NCBI RefSeq assembly: GCF_000801335.2
Contig: NZ_JSEH01000001.1
Span: 62,001 to 126,000 of the forward strand
Length of the DNA: 64,000 nucleotides
Direction: 5' to 3'
Origin: Desulfovibrio sp. TomC
GTDB taxonomy: Bacteria; Desulfobacterota; Desulfovibrionia; Desulfovibrionales; Desulfovibrionaceae
The notes beneath the pieces are model-generated. The model saw nothing but the letters and a program-made list of their open reading frames with translations, was not told where the DNA came from and searched no databases. The position numbers and the translations under genes were made by a program. Each line of letters opens with the position of its first letter. Positions within the stretch are counted from its first letter, which is position 1. Shown in pieces: positions 58,216 to 64,000 of the stretch.

Positions 58216-58887
58216 GTGAAGCCAGATACCTTCGAAGACGCATACGCCCGAATTCAGACAGCCACTCGAGCCAGGACCCAGACTGAAATCGCCACCATTC
58301 TTGGCATCAAGCAATCCAGCATCTCCGACGCCAAAAAGAAGAATACCATCCCCGACGGCTGGTTAGTCACCCTGTACCGCACCTTTGCCTTGGAGCCGGA
58401 CTGGATTCTCTACGGCCAGATGCCCCCTTCCCGTCGCGAAGGAGCCACCCTGCCTTCTGGAGTTCGCGAAAGCGCCGGCGGCTACGCCTCCCCTCCGAGC
58501 CGGGTCACGGTCTATACCATGGCCTGCACTGACCCGGAACACGGCAACTGGACACGCGAAGCGCAGGAAACCATTCCCCTGCTCGAATCGCTCAACCGGC
58601 CCAACCTGGTCGTCGTCAAGATGGACAACTGCAGCATGGAGCCCGTCATCCGTCGCAGTGCGTATGTTGGCCTGGACTGCGATGACATCCGCCTTCGAAG
58701 CGGCGAAATATATGCCCTGGATGTTCCCGGCGAAGGCCTGGTCATCAAGCGCGTCATCCGGGATCTTGAAAAACAGCGTCTGGCCATGCTGGCCGAAAAT
58801 CCCGCTCACCAGAGCCTGTATCTGCCGCTGGACAACCCCGGTGTTGCCACTGTCGGCAAGGCCGTCTGGGTTATCCAGGAATTGTAA
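58216..58887 (+). CDS. CI-like regulator 2: HTH plus S24-type domain with Ser/Lys dyad intact
   Basis: The 223-residue paralog of regulator 1 has a helix-turn-helix near residues 19-43 (RTQTEIATILGIKQSSISDAK) and an S24-type domain with NCSMEP (Ser140) and VIK (Lys178). It keeps the Ser/Lys dyad of LexA/CI self-cleaving repressors. It is the only copy with both a full DNA-binding domain and an intact catalytic pair. The GTG at 58216 is chosen because a perfect AGGAGG lies 4 bases upstream; a TTG at 58183 is less likely. The protein ends VGKAVWVIQEL like the others. Confidence 0.85.
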   Translation: MKPDTFEDAYARIQTATRARTQTEIATILGIKQSSISDAKKKNTIPDGWLVTLYRTFALEPDWILYGQMPPSRREGATLPSGVRESAGGYASPPSRVTVYTMACTDPEHGNWTREAQETIPLLESLNRPNLVVVKMDNCSMEPVIRRSAYVGLDCDDIRLRSGEIYALDVPGEGLVIKRVIRDLEKQRLAMLAENPAHQSLYLPLDNPGVATVGKAVWVIQEL

Positions 58888-58993
58888 ACGCCGCCCCCGC
58901 AGCTGCCTGCGCAACCATCCGGTCAGCCTCACCCCGGGGTTTTCCGATAGGCTGGTTTTGGCAGGTTTTGCGACAGGCAGGGTGATTGTTTTA

Positions 58994-59009
58994 TAAATAA
59001 ATTTATTTA
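58994..59009. promoter_or_regulatory. 16-base perfect palindrome TAAATAAATTTATTTA
   Basis: It lies in an AT-rich gap about 100 bases before regulator 3, next to a TATATATAG tract that could be a -10 box. Its size and position suggest an operator for one of the CI-like proteins. A purely AT sequence can be palindromic by chance. Confidence 0.45.
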
Positions 59010-59109
59010 CAATTATATATAGACGTCGTACTCCCTGCACTGCATCCGCACCCGTTGACGATTCCGCGTCAGGGGAGATTCATACGCACCAGGCCCAGGG
59101 ACACGACTC

Positions 59110-59547
59110 ATGTCTACATCGCTTTCGCCCAACCCTTGCCCAGATTCCACTACCGACGGACACCGCGTCCTCGTCCATGCCACCAACCGGACTGACCCGG
59201 TCTCCGGAGCTTGGTTGCCAAGCCCCTTGGAAGTCGTCACAATCCCTGATCGACTGTTTTTTCCCGGACTCTTGGTGGTCAGGATGGAAGACGCCAGCAT
59301 GGAACCCGTCATCCGTCGCCACGCCTTGGTCGGCATCGACCGGGCGCGTGCCACGCTCGATGGCGGCCAACTCTATGCCCTGGATATTGTGCCGGAAGGA
59401 CTTGTCCTTATCCGGGTCATGGTCGACACGGGAGCGCAACGCTATGTGTTGCAGCCTGAAAACGGCCAGCCGCCCCGGCACTATCCCTTTGCCTCGTCCG
59501 GTCTGACCAGCCTTGGTCGCGTCGTCTGGGTGATCCAGGAACTGTAA
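59110..59547 (+). CDS. CI-like regulator 3: S24-type domain without HTH and without Lys
   Basis: The 145-residue paralog lacks the DNA-binding domain. Its N-terminus (about 50 residues) is unlike the HTH of copies 1 and 2. The S24-type domain has DASMEP with Ser63 in place, but the Lys position (101) is Ile in GLVLIRV. It could still dimerise through the conserved C-terminal fold and so titrate or poison the full-length copies. It ends LGRVVWVIQEL. The ATG at 59110 has AGGG about 10 bases upstream. Confidence 0.8.
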   Translation: MSTSLSPNPCPDSTTDGHRVLVHATNRTDPVSGAWLPSPLEVVTIPDRLFFPGLLVVRMEDASMEPVIRRHALVGIDRARATLDGGQLYALDIVPEGLVLIRVMVDTGAQRYVLQPENGQPPRHYPFASSGLTSLGRVVWVIQEL

Positions 59548-59606
59548 CGACAGGGCTGGCGGCGGTCACACCCCCTGGAGCAAGGCCCTAGGACGCGAGA
59601 GAGCCC

Positions 59607-60218
59607 ATGGGACAGGCAGGCGCATCACGAATCATCAAGCGGCTGGGGCAGGCTCTGTCAGCTCAGGGCGCCAATGCCGCTGCCCGCAGGCTGGCCGGGG
59701 CCCAGCCCCTTTTGCAATTTCACGATGGCGATGCCATCCGGTCCCTGGTCCTTCGCCATTGTCGGGAATACAGCCTGGATCCGGCCTGGGTGCTGCTTGG
59801 CCGTGGCAGTCCACCGACCTCTCCTCCCGAACTGACGCCAGTGTTTGCCATGTCGCGCATTCATCCGGTCACCGGACGCTGGCAGATCACCGAGATCGAA
59901 CGCATTGCCCTGGCCCCCGGCATCCTCGCCTCCGGCCGGTTCGTAACCCGCATGGAGGGAACGGCCCTGGAACCGCGCATCCACCACGGGGCCTATCTGG
60001 TGGTGGACACCCGGGAAGTGCGGGTGCCTGAGACGCATGAGACGCAGGCCTTTTTTGCCGTGGCGTTGCGCGGCGAAGGTCTGGTGGTGCGGCTGGCCCA
60101 TTGGGACAGTGAAGCCGGGCGCGTGGTGCTCTCCGAACTCAGGCCCCGGAGTTTGCCGCTCTTTGCGCCCAGAGATGGGGTGGTCGGTCAGGTGGTCTGG
60201 GTGGCCCAAACCATGTGA
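59607..60218 (+). CDS. CI-like regulator 4: degenerate N-terminal domain, Ser and Lys both lost
   Basis: The 203-residue paralog has an N-terminus (residues 1-65) that keeps the tail of the CI domain (REYSLDPAWVLLGRGSPP, compare NLNPNWVLDGEAP in copy 1). The helix-turn-helix is not recognisable. In the S24-type domain the motif is GTALEP (Ala120 at the Ser position) and the Lys is Arg162 (GLVVRL). It is inactive as a protease by these substitutions. It ends VGQVVWVAQTM. It starts 59 bases after copy 3, so those two may be co-transcribed. The stop is 6 bases from the convergent rhomboid gene. Confidence 0.8.
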   Translation: MGQAGASRIIKRLGQALSAQGANAAARRLAGAQPLLQFHDGDAIRSLVLRHCREYSLDPAWVLLGRGSPPTSPPELTPVFAMSRIHPVTGRWQITEIERIALAPGILASGRFVTRMEGTALEPRIHHGAYLVVDTREVRVPETHETQAFFAVALRGEGLVVRLAHWDSEAGRVVLSELRPRSLPLFAPRDGVVGQVVWVAQTM

Positions 60219-60224
60219 ACCGGT

Positions 60225-60947
60225 CTATTCCCGGTCGTAACGCCGAACCGACGGGTCGAAACAAAACTTGCATCCCGGGGGCAAAAACACCCGGACAAGG
60301 GCCAGCCCGGTGGCAAAGCCGCCCACATGGGCCCAAAAGGCCACACTGGCCGCCTGCCCCTCGGAGACTGTTCCGGCCAATCCGGAAAGAAGCTGCATCA
60401 AAAACCACACGCCCAGAAAAACCACGGCCGGCAGTTCCACGATCCAGGGAATGATGATGATGGGAATAAGCGTCACCACCCGGGCTTTGGGAAACAGTCG
60501 GAAATAGCCGCCCATGACCCCGGCGATGGCCCCGGACGCCCCAATGACCGGCATCAGGGCATCCGGGTTGAACAGCACATGGGCCAGGGCTGCGCCAAGC
60601 CCGCACAGCAGATAGAAAGCCACGAACCGCAAGGCCCCCAGGGCTTCCTCCACATTGTCGGCAAATATCCACAGCACCCACATGTTGAGCAGATAGTGCA
60701 GCCAGCCGCCGTGCAGAAACATGTACGTCAGAAACGCTGTCCAGCCGCCTTTCGGGTAACCGATATGGGCGGCCAAGACCGGATTGGTGAACCGGACCGG
60801 CACCACGCCGTAGAGGTGCATGAACTCAAAGAGCACGCGGTCCGGCAGCAGTTGCTGGTAAAGAAAGGTTACCGTGCACAGCCCGATCAGGGTCCAGGTC
60901 ACCAGCGGCGGCCGGGTGCTTGGCACATTGTCTCGAAGCGGAATCAT
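60225..60947 (-). CDS. Rhomboid family intramembrane serine protease
   Basis: The 240-residue membrane protease has about six helices, the catalytic Ser138 in GASGAIAG and His207 in AHVGGFATG, and the early motif LHGGWLHYLLNMW. It cleaves membrane-spanning substrates in the bilayer. The start at 60947 overlaps the RluD-CoaE gene by 4 bases, so translation is coupled. The natural substrate is unknown. Confidence 0.92.
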   Translation of the reverse strand: MIPLRDNVPSTRPPLVTWTLIGLCTVTFLYQQLLPDRVLFEFMHLYGVVPVRFTNPVLAAHIGYPKGGWTAFLTYMFLHGGWLHYLLNMWVLWIFADNVEEALGALRFVAFYLLCGLGAALAHVLFNPDALMPVIGASGAIAGVMGGYFRLFPKARVVTLIPIIIIPWIVELPAVVFLGVWFLMQLLSGLAGTVSEGQAASVAFWAHVGGFATGLALVRVFLPPGCKFCFDPSVRRYDRE

Positions 60948-62599
60948 GGCCTCGGTATCCCCTCCCCCCCCTCCGGAGCATAGCCGGCGGCAGCCAGCGC
61001 AGCCAGTCGCCGCCGCATGTCCTGGCGTCGCAGGTCGGCCAGGGTGGCGAGCACCCGGTCTCCGGCCGAAGCTAAGTCCCCGGCGGTGCCGGCGTTGTCC
61101 ACCACGAACCGGCACTTGGCCAGTTTCTTGTCTTGCGGCCATTGCCAGCCGTCCATACGGCTGGTCAGTTCCGCAGACCAGCCGCGTCCGGCTGCCAGCC
61201 GCGCGGCCCGGACCGCATCGTCGCAACGAACGCCGACAACCATGTCCACCATCTCGCCCGGCAGCCAGCCAGCTTCAAAAAGCAGCGGCACTTCGGCAAA
61301 AATTGCCCGCTTTCCGGCCTGGGCAGAGGTAAAACCAGTCAGCTCGCCCTTGACCAGCGGATGGATCAGTTCGCACACCTCGCGGCGAAACCGGTCGCTT
61401 TCGGCCATGTTGCGGCCGAGCCAGATTTTGTCCACCGACCCATCAGCCGCAAGGGCCTGTTCGCCATAGCGCCGCGACAGCATATGCGCGCCGTCGCCCC
61501 CCGGGGCATAGAGCTGCGCCACGGCCGCATCGGCTGAAAAAATCGGGAAGCCGGCCGCAGCGAAATGATCAAGCAAGGTGGATTTGCCGCAGCCCGGCAT
61601 GCCCACCAGGCCCACGCGTTGGCAGCGTCGGCCAAGGATGAGCGGCAGCCGCCAGAAATCCCGGGGCGGCGGCAGGCGAAAAGCCATAGCCTCGCCGGTG
61701 GCCGGATGGGTAAAGGACAACTTCCAGGCATGGAGCATCTGCCGGGTGGCCAGTCTGGCCACGGCCCCGCCGCGTCGGGTCCATTCGGCCTGCTGGCGCG
61801 CGCCGTAGACCACGTCGCCAACAATGGGGTGGCCCATGGAGGCCATATGGACGCGGATCTGGTGGGTGCGGCCGGTGGCGATGGCCACTTCCAGCAGGCT
61901 GGCCGAGGCGTCCGGCGCGCTCCAGACCAGTTTCCAGGAACTGCTGGCCGGACGTCCGCCCTTTTCCACCACGGCCATGCGGGTCGGATGCTTGGGATCA
62001 CGGCCGATGGGCAGCTCGATGGTCCCTTCGGGCCGGGCCGGGCGGCCGTGGACCAGAGCCAGATAGGTCTTGGACACGCGCCTGGCGGCAAAGTCGGCGG
62101 CCAGGGCCAACCGGGCGGATTCGGTGAGAGCCACCAGCAGCAGGCCGCTGGTATCCTTGTCCAGGCGGTGGACAATGCCGGGACGGTGTCCGGCCATGCG
62201 GCGCATGTCCGGAAAATGGTGCAGCAGCCGGTTGACCAGGGTGCCGTCGGGCAGTCCCGGGGCCGGGTGGATGGTCAGGCCGGGCGGTTTGTCCAAAATG
62301 AGCAGGTGTTCGTCGTGGTAGAGTACGCCAAGGGCTCCGTCCTCGGCCACCGCTTCGCTTGGGGTTGGCGACAAGGTCAGAGTCAGGGTTTCGCCGCCGC
62401 GCAGCTTCTGGCCCGGCTTGCGGCAGACCGTGCCGTCAATGGCGGCCAGCCCGGCCTCGATGGCCGTGCGAATCTTGCCCCGGGAAATGTCTTCAGCCGC
62501 CAGCCGGGCGCTCCAGAACACGTCCAGGCGGGCTCCAGGGCCATCGGCAGCGGCATCATATACAGCCTCAAAGGGCGTCGTGGCTTCCGTATCGTTCAT
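60944..62599 (-). CDS. RluD-type pseudouridine synthase fused to dephospho-CoA kinase
   Basis: The 551-residue bifunctional protein has an N-terminal S4-like segment and RluA/RluD synthase (about residues 20-320) with catalytic Asp147 in HRLDKDTSG. This part modifies uridines in rRNA or tRNA. From about residue 325 a CoaE-like P-loop kinase begins (GMPGCGKST, Lys339) that would phosphorylate dephospho-CoA in the last step of CoA synthesis. Both active-site motifs are intact. The frame is continuous with no sign of a frameshift, so this is a true fusion, joined to a downstream rhomboid gene. Confidence 0.88.
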   Translation of the reverse strand: MNDTEATTPFEAVYDAAADGPGARLDVFWSARLAAEDISRGKIRTAIEAGLAAIDGTVCRKPGQKLRGGETLTLTLSPTPSEAVAEDGALGVLYHDEHLLILDKPPGLTIHPAPGLPDGTLVNRLLHHFPDMRRMAGHRPGIVHRLDKDTSGLLLVALTESARLALAADFAARRVSKTYLALVHGRPARPEGTIELPIGRDPKHPTRMAVVEKGGRPASSSWKLVWSAPDASASLLEVAIATGRTHQIRVHMASMGHPIVGDVVYGARQQAEWTRRGGAVARLATRQMLHAWKLSFTHPATGEAMAFRLPPPRDFWRLPLILGRRCQRVGLVGMPGCGKSTLLDHFAAAGFPIFSADAAVAQLYAPGGDGAHMLSRRYGEQALAADGSVDKIWLGRNMAESDRFRREVCELIHPLVKGELTGFTSAQAGKRAIFAEVPLLFEAGWLPGEMVDMVVGVRCDDAVRAARLAAGRGWSAELTSRMDGWQWPQDKKLAKCRFVVDNAGTAGDLASAGDRVLATLADLRRQDMRRRLAALAAAGYAPEGGEGIPRP

Positions 62600-62726
62600 G
62601 GTACCTCAGTAGTGTATTGCATGGGCCAATTGGCCCGTCGGGTCAAGGTGCAAGGACGGAAGCGTTTGATGAAGTCCCGTCCGTGGGCTATGCTCGGGCC
62701 ACACTAACCGCCCCAAAGGAGCGCCC

Positions 62727-63716
62727 ATGCAGGCCGTCATCTTCGAAAATGGTTCCGCCCGCCTGTCGGACAGGCCCGAACCGACGCTTGGCCCGGACGA
62801 TGTGCTGATCGAGGTGCATCTGGCCGGCATCTGCAACACCGATCTGGAACTGTTGCGCGGATACATGGGTTTTGCCGGCATCCCGGGCCACGAGTTCGTC
62901 GGCCGGGTCGTTGCCGCCCCGGGAAGCCCCCAGCTGCTTGGCCGGCGGGTGGCGGCCGACATCAATATCGGCTGCGGCGTGTGCCCGGTGTGCCGCAAAG
63001 CCGATGCCCGGCACTGCCCCAACCGTACGACGCTTGGCATTGCCGGCAAGGACGGGGCCTTTGCCCAGTTCCTGGCCATGCCGGCCCACACCATCCAGCT
63101 TGTGCCGGACAACGTGTCCGATGCCCAGGCCGTGTTTCTGGAGCCGCTGGCTGCCGCCCTGGAGCCGGGACAGCAACTCCACCTGACCGCCCGACAATCC
63201 GTGCTGGTCCTTGGCGACGGCAAGCTCGGCATCCTGACGGCCTGCGCCCTGCGCCGGCTTGTGCCGGACATTGTCCTGGCCGGCAAGCACGAAAGCAAGC
63301 TGGCCATTGCTGCTGTCCAGGGCGTGGCCGTGCGCCAGGGGAGCGACCCCGAGGCCATCGTGGCCGGCCTTCGCCGGGAGTTTGGCCTCTTTGACGTGGT
63401 CATCGAGGCCACCGGTCGGCCCCAGGGGCTGGAAACGGCCCTGGCCCTGGTGCGGCCGGAAGGGACCGTTGTCCTTAAAACCACCACCGTTGCCCCGACT
63501 ACCCTGAACATGGCCAAGGTGGTGGTGGACGAAATCAGTCTGGTCGGCTCCCGTTGCGGTGATCTGCGCCTGGCCGCCGCCTATCTCAAAGACGGGCTGG
63601 TCGATGTCCTGCCGCTGGTCGAGGCGGCCTACCCGTTCACAGCAGTTGCCGAGGCCCTGGACCATGCCGCCCGGGCCGGAGCCATGAAGGTACTGCTGGA
63701 TTTCCGTTCGTTGTAG
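62727..63716 (+). CDS. Zinc-dependent alcohol dehydrogenase (MDR superfamily)
   Basis: The 329-residue medium-chain dehydrogenase has catalytic zinc ligands Cys36 (ICNTD) and His55/Glu56 (GHEF), and a structural zinc site CGVCPVCRKADARHC. It has a degenerate Rossmann loop VLVLGDGKLGIL (about residue 155). Such enzymes act on alcohols, polyols or threonine; the substrate is not evident. AAAGGAGC lies just before the ATG. Divergent from the RluD-CoaE gene. Confidence 0.88.
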   Translation: MQAVIFENGSARLSDRPEPTLGPDDVLIEVHLAGICNTDLELLRGYMGFAGIPGHEFVGRVVAAPGSPQLLGRRVAADINIGCGVCPVCRKADARHCPNRTTLGIAGKDGAFAQFLAMPAHTIQLVPDNVSDAQAVFLEPLAAALEPGQQLHLTARQSVLVLGDGKLGILTACALRRLVPDIVLAGKHESKLAIAAVQGVAVRQGSDPEAIVAGLRREFGLFDVVIEATGRPQGLETALALVRPEGTVVLKTTTVAPTTLNMAKVVVDEISLVGSRCGDLRLAAAYLKDGLVDVLPLVEAAYPFTAVAEALDHAARAGAMKVLLDFRSL

Positions 63717-63741
63717 GGCCGGCCAACGGTCTTGGCCAGGG

Positions 63742-64000
63742 TCACGGGTCGAGCAGGGATTTGCGCGTTTGGGTCTCCCCCGGGAGCTCAGCCAGCATGG
63801 CGGCGAACTGCTCCGGCGACAGCACGGCGACGCCAAGAACTTGGGCCTTGGCCAGTTTGGAGCCGGGGTCAGCCCCGGCCACCAGATAGTCGAGCTTTTT
63901 GGACACCGACCCGACCACCTTGCCGCCGGCCCCTTCCACCAGGGCTTGGGCCTTGTCCCGGGCCATGTCCGGCAGCGCGCCGGTAAAGAGGAATCGCTTG
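63742..64000 (-). CDS. ligA: NAD-dependent DNA ligase, C-terminal BRCT domain (partial)
   Basis: Only the 3' part lies in the window; the gene continues past the right edge. The visible residues, [16 protein letters not shown] then [18 protein letters not shown] and [12 protein letters not shown], are the BRCT domain that ends bacterial LigA. The protein joins nicks in DNA using NAD+. The stop is at 63742, convergent with the alcohol dehydrogenase gene. Confidence 0.92.
   Translation of the reverse strand, partial: KRFLFTGALPDMARDKAQALVEGAGGKVVGSVSKKLDYLVAGADPGSKLAKAQVLGVAVLSPEQFAAMLAELPGETQTRKSLLDP

Overview
This window looks like chromosomal DNA of a sulfate-reducing deltaproteobacterium of the family Desulfovibrionaceae. 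The indications are the high GC content with local AT-rich gaps, a NikK/M/L/Q/O-type nickel transporter, LL-diaminopimelate aminotransferase, HypF for hydrogenase maturation, HdrA/HdrD-like redox proteins, an RluD-CoaE fusion and a GC-rich intergenic hairpin of the kind I associate with Desulfovibrio. The genus assignment is an inference from gene content. No comparison was run.

Layout. 1-5.2 kb: yajC and secD (no secF beside them), a secreted S9 peptidase and an outer-membrane-like protein. 5.4-9.0 kb: an energy-coupling-factor nickel uptake operon (nikK, M, L, Q, O). 9.1-15.4 kb, minus strand: a compact operon ileS, lspA, a small membrane protein, a CpoB-like lipoprotein, a NIL-domain ferredoxin, a PilZ protein and cheZ. 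15.6-20.7 kb: carB, purF and a small conserved gene. 21.1-26.4 kb: an HdrD-like/HdrA-like redox pair and a secondary phosphohydrolase. 26.5-31.5 kb: MarR regulator with MFS exporter, aldo/keto reductase with a ferredoxin tail, an orotate phosphoribosyltransferase-like gene, and a divergent QorB/HxlR pair. 31.5-31.7 kb: the signal recognition particle RNA and tRNA-Ser(GGA), both on the minus strand.

31.7-37.9 kb, minus strand: purC, hisD, a DHH-CBS-tRNA nucleotidyltransferase fusion and a XerD recombinase. 38-45 kb: dapL, folK (without a normal start codon at the conserved N-terminus), a YHS-like protein and two tandem GT39-like membrane proteins. 45.6-56.6 kb: adenine deaminase, tgt, a heme-binding diguanylate cyclase, a thioredoxin-domain YyaL protein, a DJ-1/PfpI protein, a DUF362 protein and hypF.

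56.6-60.2 kb is the most unusual stretch. An AT-rich 700-base gap with promoter-like and palindromic sequence is followed by four tandem paralogous phage-CI/LexA-like regulators. Across the four copies the DNA-binding domain and the Ser/Lys protease residues are lost in different combinations, with no phage structural genes nearby. 60.2-64.0 kb: a rhomboid protease, the RluD-CoaE fusion, a zinc alcohol dehydrogenase and the 3' end of ligA, cut by the window edge.

Most of the window is ordinary housekeeping DNA. The best candidate for an undescribed system is the four-member CI-like array. Others worth attention are the tandem-duplicated HdrA-like protein and the heme-sensor cyclase, whose two halves differ sharply in base composition.
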